A stretch of DNA of 55,114 nt from Acanthaster planci (taxonomy: Eukaryota > Echinodermata > Asteroidea > Valvatida > Acanthasteridae): NCBI RefSeq assembly GCF_001949145.1, contig NW_019091362.1:4678002-4733115 (forward strand), in the 5' to 3' direction. How positions within the stretch are numbered: the first letter of the stretch is position 1; the number at the start of each line of letters is the position of its first letter. Of this stretch, positions 46,301 through 55,114 are shown in pieces. The notes under the pieces were generated by a model. It made no database searches, was not told the origin of the DNA, and saw only the letters and a program-made list of their open reading frames with translations. The position numbers and the translations under genes were made by a program.

Positions 46301-47671
46301 TGGCAGGGTCTTGATGTGGGAGCTGCGGCACGGACATCTGGTGGCTGAACTCACTGACCACTCGGACACTGTGTATGCTTTGGCCTTCTGCAGGGATGGC
46401 AGTGTCCTGGCATCAGGTATCAGCATACATCCGTCATAGGCTCGCCAGTCCAGGGTCACTGTTTCACTCAATTTATTGGAGGAATGTAATGCCAAGTTGA
46501 ATTTTCTCTGCAACACTGAAAAGATGGTGGCTATTTTGGAGTCTGTAATCAAGCTGGATGTAACCTGAAAATCAAACACAGCATGTGTTTGTCTGAGTTT
46601 TTAAATTGTAATGAGCATGTGATTACATTTGAATAACCAGTTGATGGGTCATAACATCTATATTTAGATAGCACGTTTTTGATTGAAACTTGCAATGGAG
46701 TAAGCATTTTCTGCTGTGCACTGTTTAACTCTAATTTGGTAAGTATTTGGTAATTTTCAGTTGTTATTTTCTATGATGAAGGTGGTATGGATAACTGTGT
46801 CAAGCTGTGGGATGTGAAGAAGGTCTTCTCAGAAGTTGAAGCGGAGGACATGACTACAACACCCAACATTGTACAGTAAGTTAAAAAAAATTACGAAATT
46901 TCTTCAACCGCTGTCCAAATGGCTCCTTGAATCCTGCATCATCAAAAATAGCTGTTCATGATTTTGTGGTAGTTATTGATCACATAATGTATGATAATCG
47001 GTAGGGAAGCTATTAGTGTATGATCAATAGTTTGACGGTCATTTTTAGATCTGCATGTAAGCTCTTGAGAAACAGAGTTTCTCCAGCTCTCTTGTAGCAG
47101 CTTAGACTAAGCTCAGGGTTGAAGTTGTCGTTCCAAGTTTTTGGCTTATCTGTCTTTTGCTGCTGTAGTTTAAGTTTCTTCATCCAATCTCCAGCATAAT
47201 GTCAGCCTATTCATGTCTGACAAGACGTCCAGAAGCACTAGGAATTTCTAAACTGAGACCTGAATCCTTCCAGAGATAACCTGACATTGCTGAGAGGAAT
47301 GTTTGTCTGTGCACAAGCAGGTGTCTACTTGGAATGATCTCCTCAGTTTGGAACATGAGGAACTCTCTGTGTATTGGTACAAAACAAGGATTACTGCAGT
47401 CCACATTTTCCAGGAATTTTCTCGGTTTTGATGCTTTTCAAGAATGACAATGCGATCAAGACTAAAATGTTTACAACCTTTTTACATTAGTTGTTGGAGA
47501 TGTTCCAATTTCCATAACTGAAGAAAAGCTCTCTGATCTCGTTACAGATCTTCAAAGAGCAAGCTTTTGTTGGGCTCTTATCCCACCAAAGACACTCCTG
47601 TACACTTTCTCCATTTTACCCGACGGAACTTGCTACTGGCTGCAGGGTCTTACGCAAATGCGTCCAGCTGA
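34361..47671 (+). CDS. TAF5: Transcription initiation factor TFIID subunit 5
   Basis: Exons: 34361-34495, 35750-35856, 37346-37424, 38287-38365, 38729-38852, 39259-39377, 40030-40107, 40217-40317, 41110-41201, 41947-42066, 42728-42904, 43283-43471, 44193-44304, 45413-45526, 46239-46416, 46782-46875 and 47548-47671. They total 2022 nt (673 aa plus stop), phases all agree, and every intron is GT-AG. Order: LisH-like helix pair (TLAAVLQFLRKNNLK then ETEDLLKKEA, about 31-56); the TAF5 N-terminal domain (about 82-240, with YPVFVHMYLELVY and DGVPRSKQQIE); an acidic then basic linker (about 258-300); and WD40 repeats from about 345, including GSEDGTVRLWS, GGNDRTARLWT, GSSDRTIRLWD and GGMDNCVKLWD. 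TAF5 is a core scaffold of TFIID in the nucleus. It is shorter than the roughly 800-aa human protein because the low-complexity N terminus is reduced. An in-frame ATG at 34376 is an alternative start. Confidence 0.97.
34374..34384 (+). promoter_or_regulatory. YY1-type AAGATGGCGG motif over the TAF5 start
   Basis: AAGATGGCGG spans the second in-frame ATG of TAF5 (34376). In animals this word is the core YY1 site, often found just downstream of the transcription start of housekeeping genes and overlapping the initiator ATG. It also favours translation from 34376 (G at +4, A at -3). Binding is inferred. Confidence 0.5.
34585..34615. repeat. Short perfect-stem palindrome in TAF5 intron 1
   Basis: ATGGTAGGCCG and CGGCCTACCAT form an 11-bp stem around a 9-nt loop, 90 bp after the exon 1 donor. 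It is GC-rich in an AT-rich intron. Confidence 0.8.
34980..35062 (+). mobile_element. tRNA(Ser/Leu)-like SINE head in TAF5 intron 1
   Basis: TGTGGCTGAGTGGTCAAGGC is a good class II tRNA A-box region. GAGTTCAAATCC follows as a B box, then a run of ten T (about 35057) that could terminate pol III. The acceptor stem does not pair well, so this is a relic or SINE head rather than a working tRNA gene. Confidence 0.65.
35312..35428. mobile_element. Snapback (hairpin) element, copy 3, in TAF5 intron 1
   Basis: TAAGCCATATCGCAAATACT and TTGCACAATGGTAGAAAG match copy 1 at 10868-11037, and the right arm TTTTTCCTTCCCACAATG is inverted. It is shorter and more decayed than copy 1. A module array follows within 70 bp. 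Confidence 0.75.
35497..35590 (+). repeat. Module array of GGGGTGARTTGGC-type phrases
   Basis: About five short modules of the form GGGGTGAATTGGCCAGGA, GGGGTGAGCTGGTAAG and GGGGTGGAGTTGGCAAAGG follow one another. The sequence differs from the TCGTACC array at 11053, but module size and position next to a hairpin element are the same. Confidence 0.65.
36141..36413. mobile_element. TIR element in TAF5 intron 2
   Basis: Left end at 36141-36190 (TGTCATGTGGGTCATTCCAT through GTGACGGTGTCC) and right end at 36365-36413 (GGACACCGTCACAAAATG through GGGTCATTCCATG inverted) are about 90 percent complementary over 50 nt. The interior is unpaired and non-coding. Confidence 0.8.
36913..37136. mobile_element. 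Second, weaker TIR element in TAF5 intron 2
   Basis: GGGTAATTCCAGAAATTAGC at the left pairs with an inverted GGGTAGTTCCAGAATTCGGG at the right. Complementarity continues with interruptions through a GTCCCTGTTACGTC / GTCCCTGTCACATC pair. The 224-bp element has no open frame and ends 209 bp before exon 3. Confidence 0.65.
37463..37525 (-). mobile_element. tRNA-derived SINE head in TAF5 intron 3
   Basis: On the minus strand, GGTGGCTAAGTTGGTAGAGC (A box) is followed by GGTTGCTGGTTCATGTC (B box) at normal spacing. It starts about 40 bp after the exon 3 donor. Confidence 0.7.
40345..40472. mobile_element. 128-bp TIR element just after TAF5 exon 8
   Basis: CTCAGGCTGCATCCAAAA at the left and inverted CTGAGGCCATGTCCAAAA at the right, with further inner pairing of AGAGCTAGGTCTAGG and AGAGCTATGGCTAGGTCT. 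It starts 28 bp after the exon 8 donor. Confidence 0.75.
44615..45210 (+). mobile_element. TTAA-type MITE, copy 3, in TAF5 intron 13
   Basis: A 596-bp copy flanked by TTAA at 44615 and 45207, with ends TTAAGCATATGCTGCTGGGG and inverted TTAACCACATGCTGCCAGGC. The interior shares ACAAAAGACTGTACTCGG, TCTGGCCCCTATTGAAAAGA-like and ACTCGGGCGTCAATAGAT stretches with copy 2. Confidence 0.85.
45769..45957 (+). repeat. Direct repeat pair around a GCAGACGCRTAGCAAA phrase
   Basis: Two stretches about 134 bp apart share GCAGACGCATAGCAAAT / GCAGACGCGTAGCAAAT, then GTTACTAATACACTTACA / GTTACTGACACACTTACA. Located in TAF5 intron 14. Confidence 0.65.
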
Positions 47672-50360
47672 AGAGAGTTGTTTGGACGTGACCAGCTCTG
47701 TGTCACTTGTCAGCCTCTCAACCAGGAATTGGACAATTTCCTCTTTGAAAAGTTGTTCAAAGCTTCAGCAACCCTTCTTGTATGAGGGAGATGCACTTAC
47801 TTGGAATGGTGCTCTTGGTGCTCTGTAGTGTTGGGGGGAGTTTTCAAGGATTCGGGAGGATTTTTAACAGAGAGAGAGAGCTATCCGACATTGTTGACTT
47901 TCCAGTGAATGGAACCTACTCAGCTTACGTTAACTAAAATGCCTTGTGTCATTTGAACCCCCAAGCCATTGAAGTTTCACGTGAAAATGGGAACTGTTTG
48001 AATTATTGTTGATCTGTGACACAACTTACATGTAAAGCGTTCTTATAAAAATATGAAGAGGCACCATGTCAGTAAATAGTTGACACATTCAGTTGTTCTC
48101 TTGAGGGAAAAACGAAGAGGTAGACATGTTACAGGTATGAAATTAAAGTTGAAATTACAATGTGTATGATGCTTGTTGTTCCATATGGCTTCTGACCAGA
48201 GCCCCTGATTAAAGATGTTGACAAATGGGAAGGGCCACCGTAATGTAAGGCTAAATACCTCAGTTGGTAGAGCACTGGTACGGTATTCTGGAAGTCGCAT
48301 GTTCAAATCCTGCTCCAGTCAGTTTCTTTGTTCATCTTTGTAATGAACGATTTCAACGTTTTTACATGTTACAAGATGTTTCCCATTCCATCACCGAAAT
48401 TGCAAGAGAAACACTCTGATTTATCAATTCCTGGGAGAAAACAGGTAGCCTGTTTTCTTCAACAAAGCCCACAATTTCCATACATTTAACCTCTTTTTTT
48501 TTTTTTTGATCACAACTTGTTTGCTAAGTATGCAAGGGCTCGGGTTGTCATCATGTGTTGATTTATGAAGTGGTTAATGGCTGTGCTGTACACTGGCAGC
48601 GTGTGGACAGTTTTGACCAACATGCATGTGACCTGAACGACATGCATGTCGTCACCCCGTAACTTCGGTGACTTGCGGTCGTTTAACTACATGGTGAGTC
48701 GTTGTTCATGAGATGAATCGGCAGTATATCCTGGTTAGAGGAAGTGACACAGACTTGAATGTATTTTCTTGCCGGCCTCAACACAAAACTAGATTTATTT
48801 AGATATAATTTATCTCGAAGCACATGTGAACTCACCAAGAAAGCGAGTCATTGAAATGATACACAAAATAGCCCATTTTGAAAAAGTACTACGAATGGAA
48901 ATCTTGTGCACCTCCTTTAAGGGCAAAATGAGGGCTAAGACCAATCTTTTTATTTCTAATTGACAGATGTGTGATTAAAGTTGAAACTATCGGGTGCATG
49001 ATGCTTATTGATGAGTTGTAGCTGAATAGCCAATCACAGTAGGTGGAACCTGAGGGTCTACTATTGAGAATATTAATGTCACCTGGTCACGTTCATACGT
49101 GGGGTGGTGATACCCTATGATGATTGGGTACGCCTAAGTTTTAAGTTAGGGATTGATCTCTCCGGCGATTAAGATACTCCAAATAAAGATCAAGAATTGG
49201 CACAAAGAATGATTCTCGCGGTATATTAGAGTTGATTTATTTCTATTTGAAATCACGTTGAGAAATTTAGGACTGCCCCAATATTAAGAAATAGAAAATT
49301 TACACAATTGTGGACGCTAATAAATGGAGTTGACAATGATATGGATTGATTGACCAGTAATGGAAAAAAGTCTTATGCCGTGGTAATTGCAAGAATAAAA
49401 AGTTAAGTCATAAGATATGGCAGAGCTGGTGGGCAAAGGGATAAAAGGATATTAAAGGATAGACTAAAGGATAAAAGGGCACTGTGCAACCTGCTCTGTC
49501 TACAGAGTTCAGGTTCTGACACAACAAACTGCCAGAGAGAGGCAGATTGTCAGGTACGGCACGGCGAAGTACGTCGTGTACTAGCGTACAACAATACGAT
49601 CATGTCTGGTAGGAATTAATGGACTATACAACCCGTTGTTGCAGACTAATATTGACGAGGATACGATTAATTTATGATTATGACCATGAACAACCACTGG
49701 GGCGACTCTACACAGAAAATACAACAATTAAAATATAATGTCGGGACTATGTTGAACGAGTAGGAACACTCGAGGTTTGTGAGAAAGTGCGTGGTGTGGA
49801 AACCTGAGGGAACGCTAGACTTGACAAAGTCTGACCACCACATTAAAGATTCTTAGAATGCATGGCATTACATCCCCCAAGTAAATAATATAAATTTTTA
49901 CATATATTTGCTAAAATGGTAGAGGTCCACATGAATCATTTTAATTTGAAGATATTGGTTGCTGTAGCAACAGCAGACATTACAGTCAACCTGGTTGATG
50001 CTAAGTAAATACATGTGTAGAACTTCACGAAATATGGCGTGACAGTCCTTACAAACAACTATGAATGTAGGATGGGATACAATAGGACTTTCATAATGCT
50101 CAGAAACGTTGTTAAGGTTTACCGGATTCGTTCACGCTCAATACAACAGTGCACTGAGTGCTCATTCCATATGTGAATAAAGGGGAAATATATGTCAGTC
50201 CTTTCTGCAAGGCTTTGAGTGAACTAAAACCCAAACTTATTCGCTTGAAACACTGTTATTATCTTCCCCGGCAATGAAGGCTTTAATATATTTACATTTC
50301 CTAAGTGCAGTCGTTTCTTTGCTTTGAATTTGTAAACCTGTCCGACGGTCATCGATATGT
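47672..50360. other. TAF5 3' UTR candidate and convergent intergenic region
   Basis: No further gene was recognised. An ATTAAA at 48142-48147 followed by GT-rich sequence could serve TAF5 3' end formation, but a similar ATTAAAGTTGAAA...GATGCTT phrase recurs near 48975, so it may belong to a repeat. A long T-run lies at about 48493-48507. Confidence 0.5.
48248..48322 (+). mobile_element. tRNA-derived SINE head or tRNA relic
   Basis: TACCTCAGTTGGTAGAGCAC (A box) and GCATGTTCAAATCCTGC (B box with T-stem) are at tRNA-like spacing. The acceptor stem does not close, and no intact anticodon arm could be assigned. Confidence 0.65.
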
Positions 50361-50366
50361 TTTAAT
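50361..50366 (-). promoter_or_regulatory. Candidate ATTAAA polyadenylation signal for the NAA80-like gene
   Basis: The minus-strand hexamer ATTAAA lies about 160 bp beyond the stop codon of the acetyltransferase gene. No AATAAA was seen closer on that strand. Confidence 0.35.
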
Positions 50367-50524
50367 TGAAAGAAACTGAACTGAACCAAAGTGATGGAAT
50401 CTACCAATCTCATGTTTGACTGATTGATGGTCTCCTAGTACCAGGTCAAAATAACTCCATACATCAAAAGGAATAACTAGATGAAAACAGTAAAGTTGTA
50501 GTTCTGACAGATTTCTTCGGCTTA

Positions 50525-51148
50525 TCATTTAACTGCAGTAAAATATTTTACCATCGTTACTTGGCTGAGTGTTTGTTGTCTCATGTCATCCTTGGAGACG
50601 CACGGGCCCCCAAGGTAGACCCACTCCCAGTTTTTTCTTGGATGATTCCCATACCACGTGGCTGCTTTGTCAAGGTTCGACAGCAAATTTGCACCCTCTG
50701 TTTCAAGTGTCAACACTGGGTACACCTGGTACGAGAGGCGTTCGTAGAAACCCAATGATGATTGGACGCAGATCAAAAAGATCTGCTCACATCCCAACGT
50801 CTCGTGAGCATATTCCTCAGCCAACAGTAGCATCTTGCGCCCAAGCCCCAAACCTTGCTTGGATGGACTTATGCACACGGCCTCCAGGTAGGCACCTCGG
50901 GGTGTTTTGGGATGGGTCACAGTGACTAGCCTTACGTGTCCGATGACAGTATCTGGGGTGTCCTCCCCGTGTTCGATGAGGACAAGAGAGCATGGTGGAC
51001 CGCTCTGTTCCTCGGCAGTTAGTTGATGCAGCCTCTCTGGTTTGGAACATGGCCACGTGATTCTCAAGAGCTCTGCACAGGTGTCGATCAGATCTTGGCG
51101 ATCGTGAAGGGAGCAAATTGAAACTGCCGAGGTTTGCTGTTCTGCCAT
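50525..51148 (-). CDS. NAA80: GNAT-family N-acetyltransferase, NAA80/NAT6-like
   Basis: A single uninterrupted frame of 207 aa with a complete GNAT fold. Near the N terminus, TWPCSKPERLHQL (31-43) resembles the WP-x-S-x2-x-RL-HxL signature of NAA80. The core strand VIGHVRLV (68-75) follows, then LEAVCISPSKQGLGLGRKML (88-107), containing the acetyl-CoA binding QGLGLG (98-103), then GFYERLSYQVYPV (133-145), the usual C-terminal GNAT motif B. In animals NAA80 acetylates the processed N terminus of actin in the cytosol. The protein is shorter than the mammalian one, which has a proline-rich C-terminal loop that I do not see here. It is intronless and convergent with TAF5. The start is the first ATG of the frame. 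Another small GNAT is possible. Confidence 0.8.
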   Translation of the reverse strand: MAEQQTSAVSICSLHDRQDLIDTCAELLRITWPCSKPERLHQLTAEEQSGPPCSLVLIEHGEDTPDTVIGHVRLVTVTHPKTPRGAYLEAVCISPSKQGLGLGRKMLLLAEEYAHETLGCEQIFLICVQSSLGFYERLSYQVYPVLTLETEGANLLSNLDKAATWYGNHPRKNWEWVYLGGPCVSKDDMRQQTLSQVTMVKYFTAVK

Positions 51149-51960
51149 GGAGGATTCTCAGGTCCCCGAGTTGTCTTTTCATGATGCTGCCAATAAATGC
51201 AATGTAGCCTGTACCGTATGTACAGACGCAACTGCAAGTAATTCGTGACAGTGCATTGAATCAAGCTGACCTTATCATCTGATTATTGTTGGGTACGGGT
51301 ATCAAAAGCCTGCGTAAACCAGCCATTGCGGAGGGCACACATGCGTTACAAACTAAATGACGCGACGCGATTGTGGCGTGGTGCATGACGGGTAGCCTGC
51401 GGGTCGGATCGTCAGTAGCAAGTATCGACCTTTGATGGCTTGAATTGACAGAATAAACTCACTGTGAACCAGAATTTTAGTTCGTGAATCTGGCTTTAAA
51501 AAACCTGTGCAATCTAATGACCGTCAGTGTTTTATATTCCTGTGATAACCTCGGTTGCAAGAATATCATGACTTTTTTTACACGAAGAGAGGAAATAAAC
51601 TTAGTTCCACTGCTCGAAAAAGGCTACTGCATATCTGATTACACAAGATTTTGACTGACAAAGTCCATCAGACGTCTCGTGAGTTATTTCCAGCAAAAAG
51701 CTCACTGGCATTCAAGCGTGCGACCCTGAACAATTAGGAAGGAAACATATGTTGGTGGAACGGTTTTGTCACTGACTTAGCCCACGACCACTTCGCCCAT
51801 CTACCGATTTGCCACTTCGCCCACGTGCCATTTCGTCCACTGACGCGCCACTTCGCCCATGTCGCTTGCCCCCATTACTCAACCCAGCACCAAGCAGGCC
51901 TGCGATTAACTGACAAACTCTGCATCCTTTAACAGGTTTATTGCGTGTAATGTTTTAGAT
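51149..51960. other. Upstream region of the NAA80-like gene with a CCACTTCGCCCA phrase array
   Basis: The promoter of the minus-strand gene must lie here, but no clear element was recognised. At about 51782-51862 four to five modules of CACTTCGCCCAY type (CACTTCGCCCATC, CACTTCGCCCACGTG, CATTTCGTCCACTG, CACTTCGCCCATG) follow each other with 16-24-bp spacing. Confidence 0.55.
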
Positions 51961-54528
51961 ATAATAATCAAAATATCAAGATTAAGGCACAATCATTTGT
52001 CACAGCCGGCAAAGACCGTGATGGGAAATAAAAGCCTAATTTATGACGTCATGGTAACGGCATGGCCTTATTTTATATTGATTTTTGAATATTTTATTTT
52101 TCCCCGCATGTTTTGTACACGTTTTTCTAATTAACACAAGATCACTAGACCTTTACTTCGGCTCAAGATTACTATCAGAACGAAAGAGAAATCGGGTACT
52201 TTCCAGTCTGTTACATTTATTTGATTTGAAATATGCCTAAGAGGCCGAATGTCAAGTAATATTTCATAAAAATTTTTCAATTTAAGCGCAAATCACGTGA
52301 CATGAAGTTGAAGGAGCAGTGTCTCTGCAAACGAGTTTATAGCCCATTGACTTTGTACACATTTTCGAGCCAAAAATTTGGTAACTTCGCAATGTTTGAA
52401 CGATGACAAAATGATAGCCAACAAAGACCCCGAGGCAAGATTTATATAAAATGGGTGACGGCATGATGACGTCATCACCTGATTTTATACTGATTTTTCA
52501 ATATTTTATTTTCTGCATAGGTGTTGTAATGCAGGCGCACATTGTCAAACCGTATTAGGTTTACCTTTGACCTTGGGTGCGTGATTTATTCATCTGTAGG
52601 CGTTGCCTATCGAGGCACCAGTTCTCGGACCGCGCGTCGAAAGTGTATACTTACCTAGGCCACTGTGAGTGCATCATACTGTCTGTATATACACGTGTGT
52701 GGGTTTAGACGCGGCATTAACCACAACTCCTGAGATGTGATACATGCTCGACATTTTGTTTTCTCATTGTTGGGTATTGCAGCAGAAAGCCTCGACGATG
52801 TAAGCCTGCATTAACATTGTTAAGTGACTGATTTGAAGCTGCAATTCTGCTGATGGTGATAGCCTATAATCTTGGAAGAGAAACTGCAACATGTGTATTG
52901 ATTTTTGAATACCTTATTTTTCCCCGTAGATTTTGTACACATTTTTCAACAGGCACACTTCGGGACACTGGGCAATCTAACGGATTTCATGTTTGTGCAC
53001 AATCATACTCCACCACGTAAAGAAGGTCCCAGAACACGTGCGTCATCATGACATCATAAGTAGTCACGTGACATGAGGTTAAAGCCACAGTTTTTCTCCA
53101 TAGGGATAGTACACGTTCTCGTACTACACACTATTATTGAGAATAATTAAGGAGTAGTTCTCAAATACGACCGAGAGTTACTACCAGAACAAAAGAAAAA
53201 TCATACTAAATTTTCCCTTCCGTTTCATTCCAACTATAACCAAGAGTAAGAATATCAAATAAAATTTCATAATTTTTCTTCAGTTTAGCCGCAAATCACG
53301 TGACATGAACTTAAAGGAACAGTATTTCTGCATAGGTTTTTAGCCCATTGATTTTGTACGTTTTCAGGGCATCATTTTGGTCATTTAGCGATGTTCAATT
53401 GTCATCAGTTTCAGCCAACAAAAACTCTGATACAAAAAAACCACCAATTTTATGACGTCATGATGACGTCACCATCTTTTTAAATTGATTTTTGAATATT
53501 TTATATTCCCAATAGGTTTTAAACATGTTTTGTGTTTGACAGTCAGACTTCGGCAATTTTCTTCATCTGATTGACTGTGCCAACTTTAATTTGTTACATT
53601 TCCTAATGTCCGAAAGGGGTTCAAATGTTTGTTAAAATGAGGACACAAAAACATCTTTAAGTACTTTAAGTACTTTAAGTAAGAAGTGAGAAATCCAAAT
53701 GTGGTAGTATCTAAAATGAAGGAATGCCCTTTGCTTAAGAAAAAAAGAAAACGCGAAAAAGCCCTTTGCTCTGTCCTTGAGACAGACAAACCTCTAGTTT
53801 CTTCTTTCTTCTTCCTCTTCTTCTTCTTCTTCTGACCCAAATCCCCTTTGTTTTGTACACATTTCTTCCACCACCGACTTTAGTCCCCAGCAACTTTGTA
53901 TCTTCATCAAACTTACATCAAGGAAGGACGTCATCAAGTGATTTATCATTAATTTTTTAATTTCTATTTCAGCCCATTGACTTTGTACACGTTTTCATGA
54001 CACTATTTTAGTGATTTGGCGATCTTCAATTGTAACCAAAGTTACAGCCAACCAAGACCCGATACAAAAATACTTCAAAATTTATGACGTCGTGAAGACG
54101 TAATCAACTACGTTTTTATTGATTTTTGAATGTTTAATTTTCCCCACAGGTTTTGTACACGTTTTCTTCCACACATTATTATCGAGCTTAATGAGTGAGT
54201 AGTCCTCAACTTCGACCGAGAATTACTACCAGACTAAAATCTCCCTTTCTTTCGATTACAAATATACCTTAAAGTCGCAATATCAAGTAATATTGCAGAA
54301 AATGTCAGTTTAAACACAAATCACTAGACATAGGTTTAAAGGAGCATTTCTGCATGTGTATTTAGCCCATTGATTTTGTACGTGTTTTAAGGGCATCATT
54401 TTGGTCATTTAGCGATCTTCAATTGTCATCAAAATTACAGCCAACAAAAAACTCTGATACAAAACACCAATTTTATGACGTCTTGATGACGTCACCTTCT
54501 TTTTAAATTGATTTTTGAATATTTTATT
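51961..54528 (+). repeat. Degenerate tandem array of about 1-kb units with TGACGTCA and TCACGTGA sites
   Basis: Landmarks recur in the same order about every 1.0 kb: a CAAATCACGTGACATGA-like word at about 52290, 53293 and 54317; AGCCCATTGAYTTTGTAC at about 52341, 53342 and 54365; TTGATTTTTGAATATTTTAT-like words at about 52078, 53488 and 54509. About two and a half units are present. Exact TGACGTCA octamers lie at 52044, 52467, 53453, 53464 and 54487, and exact TCACGTGA at 52293, 53064 and 53296. A second version of the TTGATTTTTGAAT block sits mid-unit (52898, 54119), so the unit itself has an internal duplication. No open frame of note. Confidence 0.85.
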
Positions 54529-55114
54529 GTTACCAGGGTGTGCCGGGTGTGACTTGGCTAGTTCCACCAGTTGTTGCTCTTGCAGCTGGTACAGCCCTAC
54601 CTTCACCTCCTTTTCAAACTCTATGAGTGACTTGGCGGCCGTCATTCTGCTAAACTGACTCCCGGTGTAACCGCGATGGTCAAACTACTCCCTCAGCTAC
54701 GTATCAGCATGCTCAGGCCCTCGCCGTTCCCATCAGTCTGCCCAGTCCTGGCAAGGTCGCCAAATGTTACCAGGGTGTGTCGGGGTACTGGGGTCAAAGG
54801 GGGTACCCAGGGTTCCAGTTCGCTGTGGCAGAATAAAATAATGATGATCAACGGAGGGATTCTGGACTGGCAACTAAAACAATGCACTAATTTAATAAAG
54901 TACACTGAACTAGTGCACATATCAATAACATGACATACATGTACTGGAAACATACATCTCCGTAAGCCTGGCCTAGCCTTAAGTTTTTCATGGCCAACAT
55001 GTAGTACGCATCCATAGTTATTTCTAATCCTCAGGAGGCAAGCAGTTGCATAAATCCACAAAACAATTACCAATCAGGTAAGTACTAGTCGGCACATTGT
55101 AAAATCACAAGTCC
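54529..55114 (-). mobile_element. Truncated LTR retrotransposon (LTR, primer site, start of gag)
   Basis: On the minus strand, a probable 5' LTR enters from the window end and finishes CACACCCTGGTAACA at 54767-54781. A primer-binding-site-like TTTGGCGACCTTGCCAGGA follows. A short frame then starts at 54645 (MTAAKSLIEFEKEVKVGLYQ, then LQEQQLVELAKSHP), which looks like the first residues of a gag. After about 35 codons it runs into a second CACACCCTGGTAACA at 54529-54543 and then the tandem array. The element therefore appears to keep one LTR, the primer site, a scrap of gag and only the last bases of the other LTR. Family (Gypsy-like) is inference. Confidence 0.6.

Noticed and set aside
51961-54528. 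CRISPR-like array
   Set aside because: Units are about 1 kb, diverged and without short direct repeats and unique spacers; the genome is eukaryotic.

Overview
Eukaryotic genomic window with spliced genes, introns of about 0.5 to 5 kb, dense small transposon remnants and a draft-assembly gap (25 N at 26106-26130, single N at 25442). The protein sequences, the high load of TIR elements, the tRNA-derived SINE heads and the very frequent TACATG/ACATGTAC motif suggest an invertebrate deuterostome, most likely an echinoderm (sea star or relative). That taxonomic call is inference.

Three host genes can be read. (1) GMPPA, the GDP-mannose-binding regulatory subunit of mannose-1-phosphate guanylyltransferase, lies on the plus strand at 10661-24602. 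It has 11 coding exons whose phases all agree, giving 423 aa. A second, paralogous terminal exon of exactly the same length (101 bp) and phase lies at 27038-27138. Both would be joined to exon 10 through a non-canonical GC donor. (2) TAF5, the WD40 scaffold subunit of TFIID, lies on the plus strand at 34361-47671, with 17 coding exons giving 673 aa. (3) A single-exon GNAT acetyltransferase resembling NAA80/NAT6 (actin N-terminal acetyltransferase) lies on the minus strand at 50525-51148, convergent with TAF5. GMPPA acts in cytosolic GDP-mannose supply, TAF5 in nuclear transcription initiation and NAA80 in actin maturation. There is no sign of a functional cluster.

Layout. 1-10.4 kb: no recognised gene; the first 5 kb is saturated with TACATG-type repeats. 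10.66-27.1 kb: GMPPA. Its 4.9-kb intron 1 carries a broken antisense PHD-FLYWCH-MULE transposase gene. Other introns and the 3' end carry hairpin elements, SINEs and TTAA-flanked MITEs, and a 0.5-kb direct duplication surrounds the assembly gap. 27.3-34.3 kb: intergenic, with a 345-bp snapback element and a possible orphan PSI-like cysteine exon. 34.36-47.67 kb: TAF5, with several TIR elements in its introns. 47.7-50.5 kb: intergenic with a SINE head. 50.5-51.15 kb: the NAA80-like gene. 51.96-54.53 kb: a degenerate tandem array of about 1-kb units carrying exact TGACGTCA and TCACGTGA sites. 54.53-55.11 kb: a truncated minus-strand LTR retrotransposon running off the window.

The observations most worth following up are the duplicated GMPPA terminal exon behind a GC donor, and a repeat architecture in which a snapback hairpin sits next to an array of about 16-bp modules at two clear loci and one possible third.
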